This document shows, one piece after another, positions 1 through 13,323 of a stretch of 64,000 nucleotides of DNA. The DNA comes from an uncultured Clostridia bacterium. Its GTDB lineage: Bacteria > Bacillota > Clostridia > Oscillospirales > Acutalibacteraceae. Location: positions 1 through 64,000 of the forward strand of contig CAMLSX010000007.1 in NCBI GenBank assembly GCA_946484175.1, written 5' to 3'. Both the position numbers and the translations under genes were made by a program. The notes beneath the pieces were generated by a model. It worked only from the letters and a program-made list of their open reading frames with translations. It was not told the origin of the DNA and made no database searches. The number at the start of each line of letters is the position of its first letter. Position 1 is the first letter of the stretch.

Positions 1-245
1 TCACCCTTCTTGGGCTTGTAAGTAAACACTGTGATCTTCTTTGCCTTGCCGTTCTTCAGCACTTTGCCGGTAACGGTTGCACCCTCAACATAGGGCTTGC
101 CGACCTTCAGGCCGTCCTCGCCACAAACAGCGACAACCTGGAAATCAACGGTGGAGTTCTCTTCTGCTGCAAGCTTCTCGACATAAATAACGTCGCCGTA
201 CTGTACTTTGTACTGCTTGCCGCCGGTTTCAATAATTGCAAACAT
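1..245 (-). CDS. rplU: 50S ribosomal protein L21, partial (C-terminus beyond window edge)
   Basis: Reverse-strand translation [25 protein letters not shown]...[34 protein letters not shown] matches L21; runs off window start. Confidence 0.95.
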   Translation of the reverse strand, partial: MFAIIETGGKQYKVQYGDVIYVEKLAAEENSTVDFQVVAVCGEDGLKVGKPYVEGATVTGKVLKNGKAKKITVFTYKPKKG

Positions 246-384
246 GAATCGAAGGCCCTGCCTTTTCTATAAACTCGCTATTCACAGGCGGGAGCAAGTC
301 CACTTTCAGCCCGGAATATGCGGCTTAAATAGAATATCACACTCTGTCAATTTTGTCAAGGCAAATCCCAGAGAAATCGCATTT

Positions 385-3300
385 TTACTGCTCATACTGT
401 GTCATACAGCTGGGATAATGATACCCGTATGTATTCTTCTTATAATTCGAGCTGGACATATGCGCAGCCTCGTAATCTGCGTAAGAATACACCTTGGCTT
501 CAGCCAGACGACGGTACAGCAAACCTGCCAGACAGTTGCCGCCAGCCTTGTGCCAAGCAAGCATTTCAGAACCAAAGGCAATGGCATCGGTATATTTCAG
601 GTTATGCGTCAGGCTGGAAGCGTTCGTGAAGGAAATATATGCGCCTCTCACCCATCCTGTCTTACCAGCAGAGGTTTTGACCTGATACCACATTTCATTC
701 GATGAAGAAATGAATTTTGTAGATGTGACCTGTACCGATGTGCCGCTGCTCAAGCTGGTCACCGAGCTGCTGCTGTCATCTGCACTCTTGCGAACCGTAA
801 CCGAAGCGGTGGTCTTGGCTGAAACAGAATCTCCAGAAGCAATCTTCGGCGGCTCTACTGCATTGAGAATAATTTTTCTCAAATCAAAAGCAGCAGAAGA
901 ATTATTCCAGTAACCTGCGCCTACATTATAAGAGAAACTCACCATGGAATCAAATTGAGACTGACTTGCCAGCAAATCATTATTTTTGATAAAACGATTG
1001 ACCTCTGTGGTATAAGAGCCAGTATTGATGGTATTGCACAGCAATGCCCATGCCTCGCGCTTGGTCAGATTGTTATAGAAAATCTCGCCTTTGCTCAACA
1101 CATGACCATAGCCCAAAGTAGGAATATTGTAAGCCAGCGTATCCGGATATACCGCAGCGGAATAACCTTCCATTTCGCTGATAATGTCCAGCATCTCATT
1201 ACTAATACGGCGTTCCTCCGAGGAATTCCCGTCCAGAGTCGAAACGACAAAAACCGTTATTTCCTTATACGAAGAACTCATCGTACCATTTTGACTTGAA
1301 TACACTCTAACTTTATAGCTGCCAGGTTCAGAGAAAGTTACCGACTGCTTCCATACGCGCGTATTGTTAGCAGCAAGGCCATCATCTGCCTTTACATTTT
1401 CGGAGGTATATTTGGTAACCGTATAATTTTTGGAATTTACAGAGAACTTTACTGCTTCGCGGCTGGAATCTGTAATAGCTACCAGATTACAGCTCTCGCC
1501 GGCCAGAACGACATTGGGATCAGCGTATACCGACTTCACGGCTTCTGCTGCTGTCACGGTTACTTTGCAGGTAGCTTTTGAACCTGCAACAGAAGCTGTA
1601 ATGGTAGCAGTACCAGGAGCAACACCATAAATATAACCATTCTGAACCGTAGCAACTTTGGTGTTGCTGCTGCTCCAAGAGATATCTCCGCCGGAAGAAC
1701 TGCTTGCAGTTGTATAGATTGTCTTTAATGCCGGGATGGTCACACTGGTATGTGACAAAGTAATGGAAGTTCCATCACCACTGACCGGCTGCACATATTC
1801 CGAAGAAACATATCCTTTTGTTCCATTGGAATCTTTTACTTGTGTCCAGTCGGGATTAGAGGTGCTCACAACTGTCAAGATTGTACCAGTAGGCAGGGTA
1901 CGGATCACAGAATAATCTGTACCGGGGCCTGTACGGAAATTGACGGCTGTAATGGTCTGCACATATTTTTCGGAAGGTGTTGGAGTGGGTTCTGGAGAAG
2001 AGCCGTCAGAAAATTGCAGATACTCTTTACTGCACCAGCCTTCCACACCAGAGGAAGTACGCACCTTTGCCCATTCTTTATTGCTGGTTTTATCCAACAC
2101 CGTGACCGTAGAACCCTTGGAAATTGTCAGAATCACATCGTAAGAAGTGCTCGGTCCTTTGCGCAAATTCAAATAATCAGTTGTTTTGGCAGTAACTGTT
2201 GTCTCCGGTTTTTCTTCATCAGAGAAGCTGAGATATTCTTTGCTGCACCAGCCCTCTGTGCCGGAAGACATGCGAACTTTCGCCCAATCTTTATTGCTGG
2301 TATTGTCGAGCACTGTAACAGTAATTCCCTTTTCCATCGTCAGGATTACTCCATAAGAGGTGCCCGGCCCTTTGCGCAGGTTCAGGTAATCCGTTGTCTT
2401 GGCTTTTCCTGTCGGAGATGCCGTTGGAGTAGGTTTGGGCGTTGAGGTAGAAGATGATGCACCAATTTGCAAATATTCCTTACTGCACCAACCCTGGGTT
2501 CCCGAAGAAGTCTGAACTTTCGCCCAATCCTTTTTGCTGTTATCCAGAACTGTAACGGTAGTTCCTTTGGCCAGCGTCATAATCACATCATAATTTAATC
2601 CGGCCCCTTTGCGCAGATTTAAGTAATCCGTAGTTTTTGCGGTTAAAGAACTTCCGCTGTTTCCACTGGAACTGTTTTCAGAAAATTGCAGGTATTCTTT
2701 ACTGCACCAACCCTCCACACCAGCAGAGGTGCGCACTTTCGCCCAATCCTTATTACTGGTACTATTCAGCACGGTGACAGTAGACCCTTTGGGAATTGTC
2801 AGAATCACATCATAAGAGGTACCTGCTCCTTTGCGCAGATTCAGATAATCCGTTGTTTTCGCAGTTTGCTTGCTGGAAGAGGAGCTTCCCGAATCAGAAG
2901 AATACTGCAGATATTCTTTGCTGCACCAGCCCTGTTCACCAGAAGAAGTTTTGACTTTTGCCCAGTCCTTATTGCTATTGTCCAGTATAGTGACAGTGCT
3001 GCCCTTCGGTATGGTCAAAATCACATCGTAAGAAGTGCCCGGTCCTTTGCGCAGATTCAAAGCTGCTGTCGTTTTTGCAGTCATAGTGGAACTGTTGTTG
3101 GAGTTAGTGGATATCTCCAAATATTCCCTGCTGCACCAGCCCTGTGTTCCAGACGAAGTCTGTACCTTCACCCAATCTTTATTACTAGTGCTATCCAGCA
3201 CCGTAACTGTAGAGCCTTTAGGAATCGTAAAGATTATGTCATAGGATGTTCCGGGTCCTTTACGCAGATTCAGATAGTCAGTGGTTTTGGCTGTCTGAGA

Positions 3301-3831
3301 AGCAGCACGGGCAACTGCAGCTTGGGGTTCTGTTGTTTCTGGAAATTTCAAATATTCTTTGCTGCACCAACCTTCTTTTCCTGCAAAAGTCTTTACTTTT
3401 GCCCAATCACTGTTCTGATTGTCCAATACCGTAACGGTTTCGCCCTTAGAGATAGTAGAAATCACATTATAAGACGTACCAGGTCCCTGGCGCAAATTTA
3501 CAGTGTCAGCAGCAACTGCAGTCAGTCCTGAATCTTCCGTCTCTGTAATATTCAAATACTCCTTGCTGCACCAACCTTTTTCACCAGAAAGGGTTTTCAC
3601 TTCAGCCCAGTAAGGATCGCTGTCATCCAGCACAGCAACTTCCGTTCCTTCTGGCAAAGTAGAAATTACTGCATAAGATGTACCTGGACCAGCCCGAAGA
3701 TTGAGGTAATCTGTTGTTGTTGCAGTCGCTGCCGCAGCAACCGATTGCTGTGACAAAGCTATTCCGGCAATAGAGCATATACACACTAAAACCAGAAACA
3801 AAGCGACTGCTTTGTTTCGTAGAAAATGCAT
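385..3831 (-). CDS. Secreted multi-SH3b protein with Ig-like (Big_2) domain and GH24 lysozyme-like domain
   Basis: Start at internal ATG (MHFLRNKAVALFLVLVCICSIAG, signal peptide) with AGGAGG upstream; nine tandem SH3b repeats (LNLRKGPGTSYDVI...GWCSKEYL), Big_2-like segment, EGYSAAVYPD...PTLGYGH and WHKAGGNCLAGLLYRRLAEA lysozyme motifs. Confidence 0.9.
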   Translation of the reverse strand: MHFLRNKAVALFLVLVCICSIAGIALSQQSVAAAATATTTDYLNLRAGPGTSYAVISTLPEGTEVAVLDDSDPYWAEVKTLSGEKGWCSKEYLNITETEDSGLTAVAADTVNLRQGPGTSYNVISTISKGETVTVLDNQNSDWAKVKTFAGKEGWCSKEYLKFPETTEPQAAVARAASQTAKTTDYLNLRKGPGTSYDIIFTIPKGSTVTVLDSTSNKDWVKVQTSSGTQGWCSREYLEISTNSNNSSTMTAKTTAALNLRKGPGTSYDVILTIPKGSTVTILDNSNKDWAKVKTSSGEQGWCSKEYLQYSSDSGSSSSSKQTAKTTDYLNLRKGAGTSYDVILTIPKGSTVTVLNSTSNKDWAKVRTSAGVEGWCSKEYLQFSENSSSGNSGSSLTAKTTDYLNLRKGAGLNYDVIMTLAKGTTVTVLDNSKKDWAKVQTSSGTQGWCSKEYLQIGASSSTSTPKPTPTASPTGKAKTTDYLNLRKGPGTSYGVILTMEKGITVTVLDNTSNKDWAKVRMSSGTEGWCSKEYLSFSDEEKPETTVTAKTTDYLNLRKGPSTSYDVILTISKGSTVTVLDKTSNKEWAKVRTSSGVEGWCSKEYLQFSDGSSPEPTPTPSEKYVQTITAVNFRTGPGTDYSVIRTLPTGTILTVVSTSNPDWTQVKDSNGTKGYVSSEYVQPVSGDGTSITLSHTSVTIPALKTIYTTASSSSGGDISWSSSNTKVATVQNGYIYGVAPGTATITASVAGSKATCKVTVTAAEAVKSVYADPNVVLAGESCNLVAITDSSREAVKFSVNSKNYTVTKYTSENVKADDGLAANNTRVWKQSVTFSEPGSYKVRVYSSQNGTMSSSYKEITVFVVSTLDGNSSEERRISNEMLDIISEMEGYSAAVYPDTLAYNIPTLGYGHVLSKGEIFYNNLTKREAWALLCNTINTGSYTTEVNRFIKNNDLLASQSQFDSMVSFSYNVGAGYWNNSSAAFDLRKIILNAVEPPKIASGDSVSAKTTASVTVRKSADDSSSSVTSLSSGTSVQVTSTKFISSSNEMWYQVKTSAGKTGWVRGAYISFTNASSLTHNLKYTDAIAFGSEMLAWHKAGGNCLAGLLYRRLAEAKVYSYADYEAAHMSSSNYKKNTYGYHYPSCMTQYEQ

Positions 3832-3973
3832 AACTTTATTCCTCCTCGTGCCTTTCTCTCTTTTATTCTTCTCTGTGTGTCTAAAACAGAAAAATAAGAT
3901 AACCATATAATACCTAATTTTTTACTTTAATGCAAGAAAATAGTGGAATAGTGCAAAAAAAACCAAAGAAAAA

Positions 3974-4007
3974 GTGGTGTGATCCTTATTGCTAAGGAAC
4001 ACACCAC
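3974..4007 (-). terminator. Rho-independent terminator downstream of carB
   Basis: Minus strand GTGGTGTGTTCCTTA-GCAA-TAAGGATCACACCAC followed by TTTTTCTTT. Confidence 0.85.
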
Positions 4008-4027
4008 AAACAGATCAGGAAATGATA

Positions 4028-7249
<3,222 letters not shown>

Positions 7250-7483
7250 AGTCCACCCATGCCTTTCTTTCCGGTAATTTTTCTTCGAAGAACCTATTAC
7301 CTTCAAAAATATCGTCCTTTATTGTAACACATTTTTTGCGTTTCAACAATTCTCAAAGCAAAAAAAATGACGAATTTCAGGGTAATTATAGGAACAAATA
7401 GAATTCAATGTCTTTTCGCTTTGATTTTTGAGAATTATACCTAGAATTTCATAGGGTGCTTCGTAGGATATATCCAGAAACTT

Positions 7484-8167
7484 TTATATTTTATTCAAAA
7501 ATTCCCATGGAAAATCACTTACAAGCCAATCAGCGGGACTGTTGGCATACCAATCTGCTAAGTGTTGAATTTCGGTCGTTTCTCTTCGAGCACTTTCGTC
7601 AAACACCGCTGCTACCGGAAATCCGGCTTTTTTGGCTGTACGCATAGCGTAGAGAGAATCCTCAAAAATCACGGTGTTTTCCGGCTGGGTTCTAAACTTC
7701 TTGCAAGCCAGCTGAAAAATTTTCGGAGAATCTTTTCCTGCCCCGGCTTCAGTACAGGTAAGAAAAACATCAAAATATGGGAGCAGACCATTGCGGGATA
7801 AAGCTGGTTCAATCAGACATCGGTCACTGGCTGTTGCAACTGCCAAACGAATCCCCATCTTATGTAATTTTTGCAGAAGCTCCAAAACACCCGGTTTCGG
7901 CAGGACCTCTTCCCGATATTTTTGAATCACCATTCCATTGATTTCATCAATGATTTGCTGTGCTGACTCTTTCATACCATATTCCTGCTGACAATAAGCC
8001 GCAATCTGCATCATGCTCATGGTGCGGACACGCTCTTCCATATCGGGTTTTGGTGTTTTTCCTTTGCTGCGCAGATAATCACTTCCGACAGTATCCCATA
8101 ATGACATGGAGTCCAGCAAAGTACCGTCAACATCGAAGACAGCCGCTTGAATTTTTCGTGCCTGCAT
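7484..8167 (-). CDS. HAD-superfamily hydrolase, beta-phosphoglucomutase-like
   Basis: FDVDGTLLDSM, TASDR, FEDSLYAMRTAKKAGFPVAAV motifs; RBS GAAAGGAAA before MQARK. Confidence 0.85.
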   Translation of the reverse strand: MQARKIQAAVFDVDGTLLDSMSLWDTVGSDYLRSKGKTPKPDMEERVRTMSMMQIAAYCQQEYGMKESAQQIIDEINGMVIQKYREEVLPKPGVLELLQKLHKMGIRLAVATASDRCLIEPALSRNGLLPYFDVFLTCTEAGAGKDSPKIFQLACKKFRTQPENTVIFEDSLYAMRTAKKAGFPVAAVFDESARRETTEIQHLADWYANSPADWLVSDFPWEFLNKI

Positions 8168-8236
8168 CTCTATTTCCTTTCCTCTTGAAAAAACGGCGGA
8201 ATTCCAACAGGACTTCCGCCGTTTCTCCATTCAAAT

Positions 8237-8572
8237 TCAGTTGTTGATAATCAGAGCCATAAAGACCAGCTCTTCGCTGCCTGTATTGGCCAAGCCGTGA
8301 GAACTTCCATCTTCACAGAAAGTAATATCGCCGGCCTTTACCTCATACTCTTTTCCGTTATCAGTGTAGAGGCCCTTTCCCTGCAAAATGTAATAAGTTT
8401 CTGTTTCATGATAGTGCGGATGGACGCCAAGAACAGCGCCAGGCGCAATGGTTACCTGCGCATACAGTTTGCATTTGCCGTTCAGCTCATTGTCGCCCAA
8501 AATATGGCGGATGGTAACAGTGCCTTTACCGCCAGCCATATTTTCTTTTTCTTCTATTTTGCGATACTGCAT
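8237..8572 (-). CDS. Cupin-domain protein
   Basis: HPHYHETETYYILQGKGLYTDNGKEYEVKAGDITFCEDGSSHGLANTG cupin motifs. Confidence 0.85.
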   Translation of the reverse strand: MQYRKIEEKENMAGGKGTVTIRHILGDNELNGKCKLYAQVTIAPGAVLGVHPHYHETETYYILQGKGLYTDNGKEYEVKAGDITFCEDGSSHGLANTGSEELVFMALIINN

Positions 8573-8585
8573 GTTTCTCTCTCCT

Positions 8586-9470
8586 TTATTTATCCCAGGG
8601 ATTAGGGGTAAAATCACCGCCGCGGCACCACTTGAGGTACTGCAAAGCGTGCAGCTGAGCCGTCATTTCCCACTCGCCATGGTATACCGGATCATGATAT
8701 CCTTCTACACAGATATCACTCTCATAGCCGCCCTGATGCAGAATGGAAAAAATATCACGCCAGTTAGTGTCTCCGAAACCGGGAGTGCGCTGCGGAGCAA
8801 ATTCATGTGCACCAAACACACCCAGGCGGCGCACTGCTTCCATATCTACGGTTGCATCTTTGCCGTGCATATGAATTACCTTGCCAACCCACTGGCGCAG
8901 CTGTGCAACGGGATCAATCAGCTGGATAATCTGATGGCCGGGCTCCCATTCCAAACCAAAGTTTTCAGCAGGCACTTCGTTGAACATCATCTCCCATGCT
9001 TTGGGGTTAAAACCGATGTTGCAGGTGCAGTGCTGCCAGTTTCCGCCCATGGGGCAGTTTTCAATCGCAACCTTCAAGCCTTTTTCAGCGGCGCGGTTGG
9101 TGATATCTGTAAACACTTCTTTAAACTTCGGCATAGCTTCCTCTACCGATTTTCCTTCATAAGCACCAGCAAAGGTACTCACCATCGGTGCGCCGAACAG
9201 CGGAGCCATTTCTACCACATGGCGCAGTGTCTCCCAATGGTCAGGATTTTCAATGGCGTTGCAGTAATAGCCCACTGTTGCTACACGCACACCGGTCCCA
9301 TCGAGCATACCATGTACTTTATCAGCCAGCTTCTTCAAATCCACGCCGTCTAGGGACATGTGAAAATTAATAGCCACACATTCAAATCCCGCATTTACCA
9401 TATGCGGAATCCATTTTTCCGCAGCAGGGCCGGGGATACAAGTACCGATTTCAATTTGTTTCATCTTCAT
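8586..9470 (-). CDS. Sugar phosphate isomerase/epimerase (xylose isomerase-like TIM barrel)
   Basis: AIENCPMGGNW, EWEPGHQIIQL, VIHMHGKDA, FGDTNWRDIFSILHQGGYESDICVEGYHDP motifs. Confidence 0.85.
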   Translation of the reverse strand: MKMKQIEIGTCIPGPAAEKWIPHMVNAGFECVAINFHMSLDGVDLKKLADKVHGMLDGTGVRVATVGYYCNAIENPDHWETLRHVVEMAPLFGAPMVSTFAGAYEGKSVEEAMPKFKEVFTDITNRAAEKGLKVAIENCPMGGNWQHCTCNIGFNPKAWEMMFNEVPAENFGLEWEPGHQIIQLIDPVAQLRQWVGKVIHMHGKDATVDMEAVRRLGVFGAHEFAPQRTPGFGDTNWRDIFSILHQGGYESDICVEGYHDPVYHGEWEMTAQLHALQYLKWCRGGDFTPNPWDK

Positions 9471-9504
9471 GATAACTCCTCCTGATTTCTGTGTATTTCA
9501 GACA

Positions 9505-9518
9505 TGAAAACGATTACA
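9505..9518. promoter_or_regulatory. LacI/CcpA-type operator (cre-like) upstream of the isomerase operon
   Basis: TGAAAACGATTACA fits TGNAANCGNTNNCA on both strands; lies between the predicted promoter and the start codon. Confidence 0.6.
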
Positions 9519-9553
9519 AAGTCTGACAAAAAATAGACACGACATCTATTTTT

Positions 9554-9583
9554 ATCCTACACCGGATAAAGACGCCGTGTCAA
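9554..9583 (-). promoter_or_regulatory. Predicted sigma-A promoter of isomerase/cupin/HAD operon
   Basis: Minus strand TTGACA-N18-TAGGAT. Confidence 0.6.
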
Positions 9584-9631
9584 CCTTTTCGCTGAAAAAC
9601 CATCGAAAAACTGCCGGATTATTTTTGTGGT

Positions 9632-11269
9632 TTATGACAAAAATCCCTGCGATTCCATCTCATCAGCAATTTCCTGAAAGACTTTGGCACATTCCCGGCC
9701 ATTTCCCGCACGCTCTGCCCTTAGAACTGTAACTGTATACCGGGGCGTTTCTGCTGGAAAGAAACCAGCATACCACAACTGAACAATCTCTTCCCCATCT
9801 TCAGAATTACGTCCTGTTTGCGCTGTTCCGGTTTTGGCTGCTGCTGTGGTTTCTTTGGGCGCCCCAGAAGCTGCCGTACCTTCTTCTACCGCCGTTGTCA
9901 TATAAGTGCGCAGAAGCTTACACGTCTTTTGAGAAAGAACCGTCTGTTTTTCGCCTGCTGGCTGCTGAAAATTATACGTCCCGTCTTCCAGCGATACAAT
10001 CCCTTTTATCAAGGAAAGATCGCGATAGGTGCCGCCAGACGCAATCGCATTGATCATTGCTGCGACCTGAATCGGTGTTGCTGTCAATTCTCCCTGCCCA
10101 AAAGAAAAGTTTGCCAGCGCTTTTTTTACCAGCAATGACTTTTCATTAGGAAGCGTACCGGCATCACTACAAAATCCGGAAGTGAATTCGGTTTCTTGTC
10201 CAAATCCCAATTTTCGAGCAGTCTCTAAAAGCACGGTTGGATCTACCTGCTGCATCAAACTGACAAAATAGCCGTTGCAGGATTCCGCAATGGCTTCTTC
10301 CATCGTGACAACTCCATGATCATTACCATCAAAGCATTTAAATCGTTGTCCGTCCACCTCAATGCTGCCGGTACAATCATAAGCATACTCCGGTGAAATG
10401 CCCTCTTCCAGTGCGGCAGCCGCAGAAACCAGCTTGAATACAGACCCCACATTATAGGAAGCAAAGGCCTTGTTGATGAGTGGAGAATCCGGGTTTTCCA
10501 GATCCTGTGCAATATTGTCAGGGTGAAGGGACGGAAGACTGACCAGTGCCTTGATTTCCCCGGTGCCGACCTCGGTTACGACTACCGCACCACTTTCGAG
10601 TACATCTTCACATGCCTGCTCTGCAATTTGCTGAATTCTACGGTCAATAGTGAGCACAACCCCTTGTTCGGCCTCTTCCCTGCTGTCGCTGATTTCGCGC
10701 TCTACACCATTTACCACACGGTCTACCGCATCCACAGAATAGGTCACTTTCAGCAAACCATCCAATTGCAAAACGGAATCAAAGACCCGCTCCAGCCCTG
10801 CTGCTCCATTCCCTTTTCCGTCTAGGTATCCGATTAGATTACTGGCCGGCTGATCCTCTGTGTAGCGGTCTAAAACAGAAAACACATCAATTCCAGCCGA
10901 AGATTCTGTTCCGAAAGGAACCTTTGCCAGGAATGGAGTTCCATTGGAAAGTGCGGAAGCAATCGCTGTACGATATTCACCGGTCACCAGATTGGTAAGC
11001 GTTGCTGCGGCTTCAATAGTCGGCGCAACCGCCGCCAGCGCCTGCTGATTTCTCCCTGTCAGCTTTTGCCCTTTACAATCATAAAAATCACCTCTGGGAC
11101 GAGATACAGCCAATTCATAGGTACTCTGACGTGCGGCTGCCTGAGAAAGCTCTTCTCCGTGAAAAACTGCCGTCAGGACTCCCAGAATACAGAGAAAAAA
11201 ACCACCCATCAATACTGCAAACAGTGTTGTAATCCTTTTTCCGCGTTTCATCCTGCTCATCCTTTCCAT
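9632..11269 (-). CDS. Penicillin-binding protein (transpeptidase, FtsI/PBP2-like)
   Basis: N-terminal TM, SYNVGSVFKLVSAAAAL (SxxK), SCN, KTGTAQTG motifs. Confidence 0.88.
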   Translation of the reverse strand: MERMSRMKRGKRITTLFAVLMGGFFLCILGVLTAVFHGEELSQAAARQSTYELAVSRPRGDFYDCKGQKLTGRNQQALAAVAPTIEAAATLTNLVTGEYRTAIASALSNGTPFLAKVPFGTESSAGIDVFSVLDRYTEDQPASNLIGYLDGKGNGAAGLERVFDSVLQLDGLLKVTYSVDAVDRVVNGVEREISDSREEAEQGVVLTIDRRIQQIAEQACEDVLESGAVVVTEVGTGEIKALVSLPSLHPDNIAQDLENPDSPLINKAFASYNVGSVFKLVSAAAALEEGISPEYAYDCTGSIEVDGQRFKCFDGNDHGVVTMEEAIAESCNGYFVSLMQQVDPTVLLETARKLGFGQETEFTSGFCSDAGTLPNEKSLLVKKALANFSFGQGELTATPIQVAAMINAIASGGTYRDLSLIKGIVSLEDGTYNFQQPAGEKQTVLSQKTCKLLRTYMTTAVEEGTAASGAPKETTAAAKTGTAQTGRNSEDGEEIVQLWYAGFFPAETPRYTVTVLRAERAGNGRECAKVFQEIADEMESQGFLS

Positions 11270-11330
11270 CTACTCTCTCAAACAGTGTTCCCAGTATATG
11301 CACAGCCTATACAAAACATGGAATTTATAT

Positions 11331-11360
11331 AAAAAAAGCAGCAGAGAAACCTCTGCTGCT
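11331..11360 (-). terminator. Rho-independent terminator downstream of thiC
   Basis: Minus strand AGCAGCAGAG-GTTT-CTCTGCTGCT followed by TTTTTT. Confidence 0.85.
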
Positions 11361-11393
11361 CTCGCATATTTGAACATAAATATAGTTGATATA

Positions 11394-12719
11394 TCACTCG
11401 CCGCAGCTGCTTTTTTCAGAGCAGAACTTCACGGTCTTTCCTTCCAGAATCATGTTGGTGGTGCGAACGGCGCACATCTTGCCGCACATGGAGCAGGTGT
11501 GGCGCTCGGCGGGCGGCGTAGACTCATAATAGCGGCGGGCCTTGTCCGGATCAAGGGCCAGACGGAACATTTCGTCCCAATCCAGCTTGTGGCGGGCGGT
11601 GGACATCTCATTGTCGCGATCACGGGCGCCGGGCAGGCCGTTGGCAATGTCCGCGGCATGAGCGGCGATTTTGGAAGCGATGATGCCCTCACGCACGTCG
11701 TCGAGATCAGGCAGGCGCAGATGCTCTGCCGGGGTGACATAGCACAGGAAATTAGCGCCGTTGGAGGCAGCGATAGCCCCGCCAATCGCGGAAGTGATGT
11801 GGTCATAGCCGGGAGCGATATCGGTGACAATGGGGCCCAGTACATAGAAAGGAGCACCGTGGCAAAGGCGTTTTTCCATCTGCATATTGGCGGCAATTTC
11901 GTTCATAGCCATATGTCCGGGACCTTCCACCAACACCTGCACATCCGCATCCCAAGCGCGCTTGGTCAAATGGCCGATTTCAATCAGCTCGGAAATCTGA
12001 CCTGCATCGGAACTGTCATCAATACAGCCGGGGCGCAGAGCATCGCCGATGGAGATGGTCACGTCATGGGCGCGGAGGATTTCCAGCACATCGTCGTAAC
12101 GCTCAAAGAAGGGGTTCTCGTTGCCTGTCATCATCATCCAGGCAAACAGCAAAGAGCCGCCCCGGGAAACGATGTTCATGCGCCGTCCCTCCCGACGGAA
12201 AGCCTCTACCGCCCGGCGGTTGATACCTGCATGGATGGTCATAAAGTCCACGCCCTCTTTGGCATGCGCTTCCACTACCTTGAGGAAATCATCGGCGGTG
12301 ATATCCAGCAAATCCTTGTCCAGATAGCCGATGGCGTCATACATGGGCACTGTGCCAATCATGGCCGGAGAATACTCCACCAGTTTTTCCCGGAACACCC
12401 GGGTTTTGCCGTAGTTTGACAAGTCCATGATAGATTCCGCGCCCATTTCTACGGACATTTTCACTTTGTTCATTTCCAGTTCGTAGTCCTTGGCATCGCC
12501 GGAAATTCCCAGATTCACGTTGATCTTGGTGCGCAGGCCATCACCGATACCCTCAGCAGACAGTGAGGTATGGTGGATATTAGCGGGAATGGCAATGGTA
12601 CCGGCGGCAACGCGCTCCCGAATCCACTCCGGCTCCCGGTGCTCTTTTTCCGCTACCAGCTGAATCTGGGGGGTGATAATGCCTTTTTTGGCAGCTTCCA
12701 TCTGGGTTTTATAGTTCAT
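11394..12719 (-). CDS. thiC: Phosphomethylpyrimidine synthase
   Basis: [32 protein letters not shown]..., C-terminal radical-SAM [11 protein letters not shown] cluster motif. Confidence 0.97.
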   Translation of the reverse strand: MNYKTQMEAAKKGIITPQIQLVAEKEHREPEWIRERVAAGTIAIPANIHHTSLSAEGIGDGLRTKINVNLGISGDAKDYELEMNKVKMSVEMGAESIMDLSNYGKTRVFREKLVEYSPAMIGTVPMYDAIGYLDKDLLDITADDFLKVVEAHAKEGVDFMTIHAGINRRAVEAFRREGRRMNIVSRGGSLLFAWMMMTGNENPFFERYDDVLEILRAHDVTISIGDALRPGCIDDSSDAGQISELIEIGHLTKRAWDADVQVLVEGPGHMAMNEIAANMQMEKRLCHGAPFYVLGPIVTDIAPGYDHITSAIGGAIAASNGANFLCYVTPAEHLRLPDLDDVREGIIASKIAAHAADIANGLPGARDRDNEMSTARHKLDWDEMFRLALDPDKARRYYESTPPAERHTCSMCGKMCAVRTTNMILEGKTVKFCSEKSSCGE

Positions 12720-13323
12720 GAATGATTTCCTCCTGACAATAAAATTCCTGTATCAGCCGGACGGGATCCGGCGCTTTCATAAGGGCACTCATGACGCAGT
12801 ACCCGGCGGCTCCTGCCTGCAAAACAGACAGCACTCTTTCCGGGGTCATCCCACCGATGGCATACACCGGCTGGCGGGCGCTCTGACACACTTTTTCGAG
12901 AAATTCCAGTCCCCGGGGAGGTACGCCCTTTTTGCAGTCTGTGGGGAACACGTGCCCGGCAATAAGATAGGCAGCATTGCTTTCCTGTAAAGCGGATGCT
13001 TCTTCCGGCGCGTGAACAGATACGCCAAATTCCTCGGAAACCGGTAAATCCCGGTTGGAAAACGAAAGCTGTACACCACACCCCGGCACTGCAAAACCGG
13101 GTACTGGACCGTTGCACATCAGCGGCACCCCATATTTCTCACAAAGGGGAAGCAGTTTTTTTGCCAGCGCTTCATATTCTTCTGGGGAGAGGTCTTTTTC
13201 CCGCAAAACAATCCGGGCAGGTTTTTGCGCAGCAATCAAGCCTATTCGGGTGAGAAAATTATCCGGACAGCTGCTGCGTTGGGTTACGCAGATGAGCCGT
13301 CTCCCCTCTTTCCCCTTACACAT
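12709..13323 (-). CDS. thiE: Thiamine phosphate synthase / TenI-like
   Basis: TIM-barrel ThiE/TenI signatures ([34 protein letters not shown]); in thi operon. Exact start uncertain. Confidence 0.8.
   Translation of the reverse strand: MCKGKEGRRLICVTQRSSCPDNFLTRIGLIAAQKPARIVLREKDLSPEEYEALAKKLLPLCEKYGVPLMCNGPVPGFAVPGCGVQLSFSNRDLPVSEEFGVSVHAPEEASALQESNAAYLIAGHVFPTDCKKGVPPRGLEFLEKVCQSARQPVYAIGGMTPERVLSVLQAGAAGYCVMSALMKAPDPVRLIQEFYCQEEIIHEL

Noticed and set aside
1840-3531. Plus-strand ORFs 1840..2445 and 2686..3531 (201 and 281 aa) with internal repeats
   Set aside because: They are antisense shadows of the SH3b repeat array; their periodicity is inherited from the repeats and they lack an RBS.
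385-3831. Possible phage endolysin/prophage remnant
   Set aside because: No other phage genes nearby, and the protein has a signal peptide and is flanked by housekeeping genes.
11298-12419. 373-aa plus-strand ORF antisense to thiC
   Set aside because: Shadow ORF; thiC on the other strand is unambiguous.
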